From positions 2,143,160 to 2,207,159 of the forward strand of contig NZ_CP043869.1 in the NCBI RefSeq assembly GCF_008630635.1: 64,000 nt of DNA, given 5' to 3'. This DNA comes from Neptunomonas concharum. GTDB taxonomy: Bacteria; Pseudomonadota; Gammaproteobacteria; Pseudomonadales; Balneatricaceae. Both the position numbers and the translations under genes were made by a program. This document shows positions 16,693 to 24,752 of this stretch, piece after piece. The notes beneath the pieces are model-generated. The model ran no database searches and was not told where the DNA came from. It saw only the letters and a program-made list of their open reading frames with translations. Within the stretch, counting starts at the first letter, position 1. The number at the start of each line of letters is the position of its first letter.

Positions 16693-17357
16693 TTATTCTC
16701 TCCTGCGTTGTCATCTAGCCACGCTTCTAACTCATGAAAATTGTGAATCTCCAATATCGGCTGATACTTACGCAAACGCTCTATATGATGCGCTCCATAA
16801 CTAACCGCCATTCTATCCACACCTGCACGTACCGCCATTTCAAGATCAAATTCCGTATCTCCGATCATAACAGCCTGCTCAGGTTCGACCCCAGTTCGCT
16901 GAAATATATCCATTAGCATGTCAGGCTTAGGCTTGGAAGCCGTCTCATCAGCACAAGCTGTCACTTCAAATAGCCAACCTAGACCGGTTTCGGCTAAGAC
17001 CCTATCTAAGCCTCGACGGCTTTTTCCGGTTGCCACAGCAAGCCTAAAGCCCTTTTCATGCAGGCTTTCCAGTGTCTTTTTAGCCCCAGGAAATAGACTG
17101 GTAGGCGTTCGATCCGCCTCTAAATAATAGTATGAATAGCGCTCTTTTAAAGGCTCGATCAAGGCGTCATTAATACCGGGGTAGAGTTGCTGTATCGCTG
17201 CCCTCAATCCAAGCCCTATGATCTCCCTTGCTTCGTGATCTTGCAGCGCAAGCAAATCCAAATCCTGCGCGGCGGATTGGATACTGGAAACGATTCGGTC
17301 AGTGGAGTCCATTACCGTACCATCCCAATCAAATATCAACAGTGAATACACCCTCAA
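16689..17357 (-). CDS. HAD-IA family phosphatase (phosphoglycolate phosphatase-like)
   Basis: The protein has 222 aa with the nucleophile motif DWDGTVMDS, a helical cap, the motif II Thr in AVATGKSRRG, and motif IV GDTEFDLEMAVRAG. The closest functional class is Gph-like phosphatases, but substrate cannot be read from sequence. In Pseudomonas relatives this gene sits between rluC and sppA; rluC is not next to it here, its place being taken by the SDR gene on the same strand. Confidence 0.85.
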   Translation of the reverse strand: MRVYSLLIFDWDGTVMDSTDRIVSSIQSAAQDLDLLALQDHEAREIIGLGLRAAIQQLYPGINDALIEPLKERYSYYYLEADRTPTSLFPGAKKTLESLHEKGFRLAVATGKSRRGLDRVLAETGLGWLFEVTACADETASKPKPDMLMDIFQRTGVEPEQAVMIGDTEFDLEMAVRAGVDRMAVSYGAHHIERLRKYQPILEIHNFHELEAWLDDNAGENK

Positions 17358-17438
17358 ACTCCTTGAGTACGATAGCGCTCATGATCAAAAGAATGGTCGC
17401 GACCTTATCACACAGCCCCGCTCAGATAAAAGTTTATA

Positions 17439-17473
17439 GACATAACAAAGCACACACTCAGCTTTGTTATGTC
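17439..17473 (-). terminator. Terminator of the SDR/crotonase/paaN cluster
   Basis: A 13-bp perfect stem (GACATAACAAAGC with GCTTTGTTATGTC, 9-nt loop) lies just after the SDR stop. On the minus strand it is followed by TATAAACTTTTAT. Confidence 0.75.
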
Positions 17474-17482
17474 ACTATAGGG

Positions 17483-18226
17483 TCAATTTTCTTGGATTAC
17501 GGGGCGTATGTGAAGCTCGCTCACATCAATATAGGCGGGTTGAGTGATCGCATAAAAGATAGCGTTAGCAATGTCAGAAGGCTTAAGGATCTCCGAACCC
17601 TCTGCATACATGTTAGCCTTAACAGCTTCGCGAATTTTATCGTGATTAATACTATCTGGCAGTTCAGTATCAACCGCACCAGGTTGAATATCAGTCACTC
17701 GCACACCATAACGAATTGCTTCTTTTCTTAGTGTGTCGGATATCGCCCTGACTGCATGTTTAGTACCTGCATAAACACCTGCGCTTTGGTAAGTCTGTCG
17801 AGCAGCGATAGAACTTATGTTAACAATATGTCCATCTTTTCGCTTTGCCATGCCCGGATACACCGCATGTATTGCATAGAGGACGCCTTTAATATTTACA
17901 TCAATCATCTGCTCCCATTCATCCACTCGACCAGCCAGAATAGGGCTTATGGGCATAGTACCTGCGTTGTTGATCAAAATATCAATGCCGCCAGCCTCTT
18001 CAAGCTTTTCACCCAAGGCTTGCATTGCAGCACGACTTGAGACATCTACCGGCTCAACGCGTACCTTCGCACCCGTTGCTGATAATTCAGCAGCTAGAAC
18101 CGCCAAGCGCTCAGCCCTGCGAGCACTGAGTACTAACTCAGCCCCCGCTTTTGCCAAGCACCTCGCCGTGGCCTCCCCTATGCCAGAGCTAGCCCCTGTA
18201 ATCCAGACTTTTTTACCTTCAAGCAT
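17483..18226 (-). CDS. Short-chain dehydrogenase/reductase (YdfG-like)
   Basis: This classical SDR of 247 aa has TGASSGIGEA (cofactor), NNAG, a catalytic Ser in ISSIAAR, and YAGTK for the Tyr/Lys pair. The C-terminal DVSELHIRPV is typical of the YdfG/NADP-dependent 3-hydroxy-acid and serine dehydrogenase group. It ends a three-gene run with a crotonase and paaN, so it may act as a 3-hydroxyacyl or aldehyde/alcohol dehydrogenase in the same route; this is inference. Confidence 0.8.
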   Translation of the reverse strand: MLEGKKVWITGASSGIGEATARCLAKAGAELVLSARRAERLAVLAAELSATGAKVRVEPVDVSSRAAMQALGEKLEEAGGIDILINNAGTMPISPILAGRVDEWEQMIDVNIKGVLYAIHAVYPGMAKRKDGHIVNISSIAARQTYQSAGVYAGTKHAVRAISDTLRKEAIRYGVRVTDIQPGAVDTELPDSINHDKIREAVKANMYAEGSEILKPSDIANAIFYAITQPAYIDVSELHIRPVIQEN

Positions 18227-18245
18227 GTGAGTCCTCTATTTCAGA

Positions 18246-19031
18246 TCAACGATGTTTAAACTCAGGCTTTCGCTTTTCAGCGAACGCGTTCATACCCTCT
18301 TTGCAATCCTCAAACGCAAACGAAGCTGCAAAGTTACGTCGTTCAAACGCAATACCATCACCTAGGTCTGCATCAACCGCCATATTCACGCACTCTTTGA
18401 TCATCATAACCGCAGGGCGGGAGTTAGAGGCTATTTTGCGAGCTGTTTTAAACGCTGTTTCTAATAGCTCTTGCGCTGGTACAATACGAGAAACCAAGCC
18501 GCAATGCTCAGCTTCCTGAGCATCCATCATGCGACCTGTTAGGCACATCTCCATAGCTTTTGCTTTGCCAACAGCTTTAGTTAGGCGCTGCGTACCACCT
18601 GCACCAGGTATCGTTCCGATACTGATTTCTGGCTGTCCAAATTTCGCCGTATCCGCAGCGATGATAAAGTCGCAAGCCATGGTCATTTCACAACCACCAC
18701 CCAATGCAAACCCGGCAACGGCTGCAATAACAGGCTTACGCGCGTCATCTATAGCACGCCAGCAATCCCGCTGAATGTAAGGAAAGTTAGCCATATGCAG
18801 CTCATGAAAAGATAAGTCCTTCATCTCTTTAATATCAGCACCTGCTGCAAATACCTGATCACCACCGGTAATAATGATACAGCCGACTTCTTCATCCTTC
18901 TCAAGTGCATCAACGGCTTGACCCACTTCAAAGGTCAACGTTTTATTCAATGCGTTCATTACTTTAGGGCGATTCAGCGTAATGATGCCTACGCCTTGCT
19001 TAACTTCTACTAATATTGTTTCGTAACTCAT
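18246..19031 (-). CDS. Enoyl-CoA hydratase (crotonase family, PaaF-like)
   Basis: The 261-aa crotonase has both catalytic glutamates in place, in GGGCEMTMACD and PEISIGTIPGAGG, and an oxyanion-hole AAGADIKEM segment, so it should be a genuine hydratase. It lies 24 nt after paaN. In phenylacetate pathways PaaF hydrates 2,3-didehydroadipyl-CoA, and where the aldehyde dehydrogenase lacks a fused MaoC domain a separate crotonase can open oxepin-CoA. Which applies here cannot be told. The ATG at 19031 is preferred over one six codons upstream. Confidence 0.85.
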   Translation of the reverse strand: MSYETILVEVKQGVGIITLNRPKVMNALNKTLTFEVGQAVDALEKDEEVGCIIITGGDQVFAAGADIKEMKDLSFHELHMANFPYIQRDCWRAIDDARKPVIAAVAGFALGGGCEMTMACDFIIAADTAKFGQPEISIGTIPGAGGTQRLTKAVGKAKAMEMCLTGRMMDAQEAEHCGLVSRIVPAQELLETAFKTARKIASNSRPAVMMIKECVNMAVDADLGDGIAFERRNFAASFAFEDCKEGMNAFAEKRKPEFKHR

Positions 19032-19055
19032 TGTTTTATTCCTCAGCACTCAAGC

Positions 19056-20735
19056 TCACTTTGGATGACGACGGCTCTGTACCACTCGGAAGCGGTTCGC
19101 TACATACGCCAAGTCGGATAAACACGCATTCGCCGCTGGGTTGCTGCCCGTGGCATGGAAGTCACTGTAAGCCGCGCTTTGGTTGACGAACACGCCACCG
19201 GTCAGGTTGCAGCTTAGGGCAACGCCGGCATCCAAGGCGGTTTCTTCAATGCTGTCCAGTACGCTGTCGTTGTTGCTGTAGCATCCTAGGGTGATGGCGC
19301 CGTGGGTTTTAATCGCTTCACTGGCCAATTGGATGGAGTGTGCGGTGCTGTCGGTTTTTACCACAAAACTGATGGGGCCAAACAGTTCTTGCATGTAGGT
19401 GTCTGCTTGGTCAGCATCGATGCTCATCAACAGCGGTGAACGTACGCGTGCGTTCGGGAAGTGCGGGTGCGTGAGTGCTTCGGATTCCCGCAGAACGTTA
19501 CCCAGTGTTTTGCTGTTTTCGATACGCTCAGCGGTGACCGGGGCTTGGATAGCACCCAGTACCATAGCAGCACGTTCAGGATCGGATAAGAATTTGCTGA
19601 CGGCGCTGGCGATGTCGTTGGCAACGTCATCAAAGGTTTTGTGGCCTTGGTCTGTATCGATACCGCCTTTAGGTACGAAGATATCCTGAGGGGTGGTACA
19701 CATCTGCCCAGAGTAGAGGCTGAGGGTGAACGATAGGTTGCGGAGCATCCCTTTGTAGTCATCACTGGAGTCGATGATGATGGTGTTCACGCCGGCTTTC
19801 TCGGTGTAGACCTGCGCTTGGGTGCAGTTCGCTTCTAGCCAGTTACCAAACGGTGTGTTGCCGGTGAAGTCGATCAGTTTGATCTCGTCACGTTTTGCAA
19901 GGTCGGCGGTGCAAGGCTTAGCGGGGTCTGCATCAATCACCATAGAGACGATGTGCGCCGGTAGGCCGTTTTCGGTGAGTACGTCCTGTGCGATTTTGAC
20001 GCTGATCGCGGCAGGAAGTATGGCGGCTGGATGGGGTTTGACAATCACCGGGTTGCCCGTAATTAAGTCAGCGAACAGGCCTGGGTAGGTGTTCCATGTT
20101 GGGAAGGTGGAACAACCAATCACTAAGCCGATACCGCGGCCGACAGCGGTGTAGGTTTTGTTGAGTACCAGTGGGTCATGTTTACCCTGAGGCTTGGTCC
20201 AGACGGTATTCGCGGGGGTATGCATCATCGCTTCGTAGCCGTAGGCAACGGCTTCTAGGCCACGGTCTTGTGCATGGGGGCCACCCGCTTGGAAAGCCAT
20301 CATGAAGCCTTGGCCGGAGGTGTGCATCACCGCATAGCCAATTTCAAAGCTACGTTGGTTGATGCGTTCTAGTATCTCTAAGCAGATCGCGGCACGTCCT
20401 TGCGGGCCCACGCCACGCCAAGCTTTGCGAGCATCGTTCATGGCCGGTAATAGTACATCCAAGTCTACCAGCGGGTATTTGATATTCAGGTCAATACCGT
20501 AAGGAGAGACTTCACTGCCCGCTTCGCCGGTGATTCCGGGCATCGCCAGTGCGAAGGATTGGTTCAGGTAGCTTTTAAACGCGGCTTCGCCATCGGCATT
20601 GGCGGTTTCACCATAGGCCCGTGGGCTGGGGTTTTCTGGGTAAGGGCTCCAGTAGTCACGGGTTTTGATGGCATGGGTAGCGGCGTTCAGGGTGTCCTGA
20701 TGTTTGGCAAACAGGGTATTCAATGCTTCGCTCAT
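19056..20735 (-). CDS. paaN: Phenylacetic acid degradation protein PaaN (aldehyde dehydrogenase)
   Basis: The 559-aa protein has an aldehyde dehydrogenase fold with an unusually long N-terminal part (YWSPYPENPSPRAYGE) that marks the PaaN group. The catalytic Cys lies in LYSGQMCTTPQD and the general-base Glu in YTEKAGVN. No MaoC hydratase domain is fused, unlike E. coli PaaZ. Expected role is oxidation of the ring-opened semialdehyde during phenylacetyl-CoA breakdown. No paaABCDE, paaK or paaG is in the window. Two hand-counted 60-nt lines give 36-37 GC, against 28-30 in the adjacent SDR and crotonase, suggesting a different recent history. Confidence 0.85.
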   Translation of the reverse strand: MSEALNTLFAKHQDTLNAATHAIKTRDYWSPYPENPSPRAYGETANADGEAAFKSYLNQSFALAMPGITGEAGSEVSPYGIDLNIKYPLVDLDVLLPAMNDARKAWRGVGPQGRAAICLEILERINQRSFEIGYAVMHTSGQGFMMAFQAGGPHAQDRGLEAVAYGYEAMMHTPANTVWTKPQGKHDPLVLNKTYTAVGRGIGLVIGCSTFPTWNTYPGLFADLITGNPVIVKPHPAAILPAAISVKIAQDVLTENGLPAHIVSMVIDADPAKPCTADLAKRDEIKLIDFTGNTPFGNWLEANCTQAQVYTEKAGVNTIIIDSSDDYKGMLRNLSFTLSLYSGQMCTTPQDIFVPKGGIDTDQGHKTFDDVANDIASAVSKFLSDPERAAMVLGAIQAPVTAERIENSKTLGNVLRESEALTHPHFPNARVRSPLLMSIDADQADTYMQELFGPISFVVKTDSTAHSIQLASEAIKTHGAITLGCYSNNDSVLDSIEETALDAGVALSCNLTGGVFVNQSAAYSDFHATGSNPAANACLSDLAYVANRFRVVQSRRHPK

Positions 20736-20833
20736 GATGATTCTCTGTCGTTAATCTGTAGGAGTGGCATGCTATATGAGAGAACAATACAACAATTATT
20801 TTGATACATAAACACATTAAACAGGTTTAAATA

Positions 20834-20860
20834 TTGTATCCCTTTATGCTTATGTATAAA
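20834..20860 (+). promoter_or_regulatory. Candidate promoter for a short transcript
   Basis: TTGTAT (20834-20839) and TATAAA (20855-20860) are spaced 15 nt, within an AT-rich tract and about 78 nt before a terminator stem. The spacing is shorter than the optimum, so this is tentative. Confidence 0.35.
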
Positions 20861-20866
20861 ATTCAC

Positions 20867-20961
20867 CCACTCGTCGACCTTGCTCTCCATCATTGGTTTG
20901 CTTATAGGTTGTTTGGTACTTTTGCACGATGCCCTTCAGGCGGAGGATTCCGCCTTTTTTC
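20867..20961 (+). ncRNA. Candidate small RNA or attenuated leader of the Bcr/CflA gene
   Basis: A transcript from the promoter-like sequence above would be about 95 nt and end at a textbook terminator, with no open reading frame. It could be an independent small RNA with a U-rich 3' end suited to Hfq, or a leader that attenuates the exporter gene 91 nt downstream. I recognise no known family. Confidence 0.35.
20938..20961 (+). terminator. Rho-independent terminator without an upstream gene
   Basis: AGGCGGA (20938-20944), a GGAT loop, and TCCGCCT (20949-20955) are followed by TTTTT. The T-run is on the plus strand, where the nearest upstream plus-strand gene is the maf-like gene more than 5 kb away. 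Confidence 0.8.
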
Positions 20962-21052
20962 TTTTCACGCAATAATCTGTTGCCGTAATCGATGTTGTTA
21001 CAGATCATTATATTTCGCTAGAGTAACCCGCTATAGATATAAAGGATCAACC

Positions 21053-22252
21053 ATGTTCGTACCTACATCTTTAGCTACTATTTTACTTCTCGCATCGGTC
21101 GTCGCACTTGGCCCTCTTTCCACCGATATGTACTTACCTTCACTTCCCCGGCTTACCGATGAACTGAATGCCTCTGTTGATCAAGTTCAAATCACTTTAT
21201 CCATCTTTTTTGCAGGCTTTGCCTTTGCCCAGCTTCTGTATGGCCCACTCGCTGACCGGTTTGGAAGAAAATCTATCCTGCTGGGTGGTTTAGTGTTGTT
21301 TACAGCAGCCTCTTTCGGCTGTGCGACAGCGACCAGCATTGAAGAGCTGATTCTGTATCGTTTTTTACAGGCACTGGGAGCTTGTGGCGGGCCAGTATTA
21401 GGCCGCACCATGATTCGGGATATCTATGGCCCTACCCAATCGGCACGCGTACTATCTATGATGGGCACCATCATGGCCTTAGCCCCTGCGGTTGCTCCCA
21501 TTATTGGTGGTTATATGCTGCTGGTATTTAACTGGAGTGCCATTTTTATTTTTCTAGGTGTCTACGGAGCTATAGTCACGCTCATGATTTTCTTTAAAAT
21601 CAGAGAATCTCTGCAACCTGAAAATGTTAATAGCCTAAGGCCCAGCGCTATCCTGAGAAATTACGGCGAATTAATCAGCAGCCGAGTGTTTTTAGGTTAT
21701 ACCTTGTGTTGCAGTTTTACATTCTCAGGACTGTTTTCTTTTCTATCTGGCTCCTCTTTTGTTTTGATCGACTTCTTCGGTGTACCCGAGAAGAACTACG
21801 GCTTCTACTTCACCGCCGTTGTTTTAGGCTACATGACAGGCACACAGCTTGCCCAAAGGTTAGGCCCCAAATTGGGTATTAATAAAATGCTAGTGTTAGG
21901 CACATCCATCGCCACAATCGCAGGGGGTGCAATGCTTAGCGCATCGTTACTTTCAATACACAACTTGTATTGGCTAATCAGCTGCCAGGTCGTTTTTATG
22001 ATAGCTGTAGGTATGGTGATGCCCCAAGCAATGGCCGGTGCTATGGGCCCCTTCCCAAAAATGGCAGGTACAGCCTCAGCACTGCTAGGTTTTACCCAGT
22101 CAGCCATAGCTGCCGTCGTGGGCTTGATAGTTGGCCATAGCCATACAGGGACGCCAACGGTTATGGCAGCCAGCATTGCCGCTATGGGAACTTTAGCGTT
22201 ACTCAGCTACCTAATTATTATTAAGCCTATTTCAGCCAATCAACCAAACTGA
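21053..22252 (+). CDS. MFS exporter of the Bcr/CflA drug-resistance family
   Basis: The 399-aa inner-membrane protein has twelve predicted hydrophobic segments. GPLSTDMYLPSLP in the first loop, GPLADRFGRKSILLGG (motif A) and RFLQALGACGGPVLGRTMIRD are hallmarks of the Bcr/CflA group, which exports bicyclomycin, sulfonamides, chloramphenicol or cysteine-like compounds by proton antiport. The start is the ATG at 21053, preceded by AAAGGA; upstream in-frame codons translate non-coding DNA. An orphan terminator lies 91 nt upstream. Confidence 0.88.
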   Translation: MFVPTSLATILLLASVVALGPLSTDMYLPSLPRLTDELNASVDQVQITLSIFFAGFAFAQLLYGPLADRFGRKSILLGGLVLFTAASFGCATATSIEELILYRFLQALGACGGPVLGRTMIRDIYGPTQSARVLSMMGTIMALAPAVAPIIGGYMLLVFNWSAIFIFLGVYGAIVTLMIFFKIRESLQPENVNSLRPSAILRNYGELISSRVFLGYTLCCSFTFSGLFSFLSGSSFVLIDFFGVPEKNYGFYFTAVVLGYMTGTQLAQRLGPKLGINKMLVLGTSIATIAGGAMLSASLLSIHNLYWLISCQVVFMIAVGMVMPQAMAGAMGPFPKMAGTASALLGFTQSAIAAVVGLIVGHSHTGTPTVMAASIAAMGTLALLSYLIIIKPISANQPN

Positions 22253-22304
22253 AGCTAATAAGGGCTCTTTCTTAGCGCTTGTCTGAAGACAAAAGGAGAA
22301 CAGG

Positions 22305-22850
22305 ATGCTCATTCACCCCGATAAATCATGTCTGCTGGTTGTTGATATACAGGACAAGCTAGTCCCTGCCATTCACCAACGAGAAACATTGGTAGAAAAC
22401 AGTAAGTGGTTAATTGAAATTGCTAACTTTTTGAAAGTACCCGTGTTCACATCCGAGCAGTACCCAAAAGGGTTAGGCCATACAATTGAAGCACTTAAAG
22501 AGGTATTAACTGATAGCACCTACATGGAGAAAACGTTTTTCTCATGTATGTCAGAACCTGCTTGCAACCAAGCCATCAATAACAAACGACCTGACCAAGT
22601 TGTCGTCATAGGCATGGAAGCACATGTTTGTGTACTGCAAACGGCTATTCAATTAAGGCAACAAGCCAGAGAAGTCTTTGTTGTAGAAGATTGTATATCT
22701 TCAAGAAACCCCACGGATAAAGCTTGCGCGCTTCAAAGAATGAGAGCCTGTGGTATCCACATAGTCACTCGTGAGATGGTTGCATTTGAATGGCTGCAAA
22801 AAGCAGGCACTCCCGAATTTAGACATATCAGCCAGCAATACATCCGCTAG
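22305..22850 (+). CDS. Isochorismatase-family cysteine hydrolase
   Basis: The 181-aa protein has the Asp-Lys-Cys triad of the family: Asp in LLVVDIQDK, Lys in YMEKTFFSC, and Cys in GMEAHVCVLQTA. This resembles the YcaC-like hydrolases of unknown substrate rather than EntB or nicotinamidase. It follows the exporter by 52 nt, has a good AGGAGAACAGG Shine-Dalgarno, and is closed by its own hairpin. No neighbouring gene indicates the substrate. Confidence 0.82.
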   Translation: MLIHPDKSCLLVVDIQDKLVPAIHQRETLVENSKWLIEIANFLKVPVFTSEQYPKGLGHTIEALKEVLTDSTYMEKTFFSCMSEPACNQAINNKRPDQVVVIGMEAHVCVLQTAIQLRQQAREVFVVEDCISSRNPTDKACALQRMRACGIHIVTREMVAFEWLQKAGTPEFRHISQQYIR

Positions 22851-22860
22851 CATAATTATC

Positions 22861-22881
22861 AGGGGCTAACCCTTAGCCCCT
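22861..22881 (+). terminator. Stem-loop terminator after the isochorismatase-like gene
   Basis: A perfect stem AGGGGCTAA/TTAGCCCCT with a CCC loop starts about 10 nt after the stop. The following T content is modest (ACTTTAGTA), so efficiency is uncertain. Confidence 0.6.
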
Positions 22882-23039
22882 ACTTTAGTAAAATATTCTC
22901 ATTTTCCTCTTTTACAGAAAACATCCCCCAAAAAACCTCTTAAAAACCCAAAAATCCTCTGCGTATTTATCTATAGAATCTCGGGACAATAATTCTAACT
23001 AGCGCCTTGCGCGCATCACCCCTTCGGAGACATGGTCAT

Positions 23040-24557
23040 ATGCAATCAATTGTCGATTCTCTAAACGGAATCATCTGGAGTCCTGCACTCATCTACTTGT
23101 GCCTCGGCGCAGGCTTATTTTACTCAATTCTCACCCGTTTCGTTCAGGTTCGTATGTTCGGCGAAATGTGGCGCTTGCTGTTTTCTGGCAACAGTTCTGA
23201 CAAAGGTATCTCATCTTTCCAGGCACTGGCGGTTTCTCTGTCAGGACGTGTTGGTACAGGTAACATCGCTGGTGTCGCAGCCGCGATCGGCTTTGGCGGC
23301 CCAGGTGCAGTTTTTTGGATGTGGGTCGTTGCCTTTTTAGGAGCGGCAACTGCTTATACTGAATCAGCTCTAGGTCAGATCTATAAAGAAGAACATGAAG
23401 GCCAATACCGTGGCGGCCCTGCTTTTTACTTTGAAAAAGCGATGGGACAAAAGTGGTTTGCCTGGATTTTTGCAATTGCAACTATTATGGCTTGTGGCGT
23501 TATGCTACCTGGTGTTCAGTCTAATGGTATTGGTAACGCAGCTGAGCTTGCTTTTGGCTCAGGCGCTATGATCAGCACCTCTATGGGCGATCTCAGTTTC
23601 ACTAAAATCATTGCTGCTATTAGCATCGTGCTGATTTTAAGCTTCATTATCTTCGGTGGTGTAAAGCGTATCGCGAGCTTTACGCAGGTTGTCGTTCCTT
23701 TTATGGCACTTGCTTATATTGTTATCGCTTGCTCTGTTGTAGCACTCAATCTTGAGCAATTACCCGGCATCATTGGCATGATCATTTCTGATGCGTTTAC
23801 GCCTATGGCTGGATTTGGTGCTGCGATTGGCTGGGGTGTAAAGCGTGGCGTATATTCCAACGAAGCCGGTCAAGGTACTGGCCCTCACGCTGCAGCTGCG
23901 GCAGAAGTTGACCACCCTGCTCAGCAAGGTCTGGTTCAAGCCTTCTCGGTTTATATTGATACCTTGTTCGTTTGCTCTGCAACTGCGTTTATGATCCTTA
24001 TTACTGGTGCATACAACGTACACGGTGCTGCAGAAGGCGTATTCCTTGTACAAAACATCGCCGCTGATATCGCAGCAAACAGCCCTGCTTACACTCAAAC
24101 GGCAGTAGAACAGGTACTACCTGGTGTAGGTAAGCCTTTCATTGTGTTGGCGTTATTCTTCTTCTCTTTCACAACTATCTTAGCTTACTACTACATTGCA
24201 GAAACTAACCTCGCTTACCTTAAGCGCTCACTGAAGCTGCCTGGCTTTGACTTCCTGCTAAAACTTGTGCTTTTAGCTGCTACTTTCTACGGTACAGTTA
24301 AAACAGCAAACTTAGCTTGGGGCTTAGGTGACGTAGGCGTAGGCTTAATGGCTTGGCTGAATATCGTTGGTATCTTAATCATCTTCTTTATCTCTAAACC
24401 TGCTATTAAAGCGCTTAAAGACTATGAAGCGCAGCGCAAAGCCGGTGTAACGAAGTACACTTTCGATCCTGAAAAATTAGGCATCGAAGACGCTGACTTC
24501 TGGGTAAATAAGATGAAAAAAGAAGGTAAAAAAGAGCAAGAGAAAGAAGCTGTCTAA
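23040..24557 (+). CDS. Alanine/glycine:cation symporter (AGCS family)
   Basis: This 505-aa sodium- or proton-coupled small-amino-acid importer of the inner membrane has about eleven hydrophobic segments. Family motifs are SLSGRVGTGNIAGVA, the GGPGAVFWMWVVAFLGAAT stretch, QYRGGPAFYFEK, and GVKRGVYSNEAGQGTGPHAAA. I placed the start at the ATG at 23040 (MQSIVDSLNG), since upstream in-frame residues are Arg/His-rich and unlike the family. The C-terminus is strongly charged. It is monocistronic, between two terminators. Confidence 0.92.
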   Translation: MQSIVDSLNGIIWSPALIYLCLGAGLFYSILTRFVQVRMFGEMWRLLFSGNSSDKGISSFQALAVSLSGRVGTGNIAGVAAAIGFGGPGAVFWMWVVAFLGAATAYTESALGQIYKEEHEGQYRGGPAFYFEKAMGQKWFAWIFAIATIMACGVMLPGVQSNGIGNAAELAFGSGAMISTSMGDLSFTKIIAAISIVLILSFIIFGGVKRIASFTQVVVPFMALAYIVIACSVVALNLEQLPGIIGMIISDAFTPMAGFGAAIGWGVKRGVYSNEAGQGTGPHAAAAAEVDHPAQQGLVQAFSVYIDTLFVCSATAFMILITGAYNVHGAAEGVFLVQNIAADIAANSPAYTQTAVEQVLPGVGKPFIVLALFFFSFTTILAYYYIAETNLAYLKRSLKLPGFDFLLKLVLLAATFYGTVKTANLAWGLGDVGVGLMAWLNIVGILIIFFISKPAIKALKDYEAQRKAGVTKYTFDPEKLGIEDADFWVNKMKKEGKKEQEKEAV

Positions 24558-24576
24558 CACTTGACTCTCTTCCATC

Positions 24577-24606
24577 AAAGCCGCTGAATTTCAGCGGCTT
24601 TTTTAT
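24577..24606 (+). terminator. Rho-independent terminator of the AGCS symporter gene
   Basis: An 11-bp stem AAAGCCGCTGA/TCAGCGGCTTT with a very short loop is followed by TTTTATTTC. Confidence 0.85.
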
Positions 24607-24752
24607 TTCTTCACAAATAACATCAGATACAACTAAATAACTAGATACTAATATTGATCTTCATCATCCTTCGCTTTGATAACGAGTGCTAAGAATAAGC
24701 AAAAGTCATATTTTACTTATAGGCAAGATATGAACAGTGGAGGCTGATTAAA

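Larger units (their letters stand above)
20736..21052. other. 317-nt gene-free region between paaN and the Bcr/CflA gene
   Basis: The region contains no credible coding sequence. It holds the divergent control regions of paaN (-) and the exporter (+), plus a promoter-like pair and a strong plus-strand terminator that belongs to neither gene. An open frame from 20834 is in phase with the exporter but reads through the terminator and gives a Cys/Arg/Tyr-rich, unrelated sequence. Confidence 0.8.

Noticed and set aside
19427..19765. Minus-strand frame of 112 codons inside paaN
   Set aside because: It is out of frame with the well-conserved PaaN and has no recognisable features; a shadow of a GC-rich gene.
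20834..21052. N-terminal extension of the Bcr/CflA exporter from an in-frame start at 20834
   Set aside because: It reads through a perfect terminator and gives Cys/Arg-rich sequence unlike the family; the ATG at 21053 has a Shine-Dalgarno and starts the conserved region.
22921..23039. AT-rich leader before the AGCS symporter as a glycine riboswitch
   Set aside because: I could not recognise the conserved glycine-aptamer core in the available ~120 nt, so substrate-linked riboswitch control is not supported.
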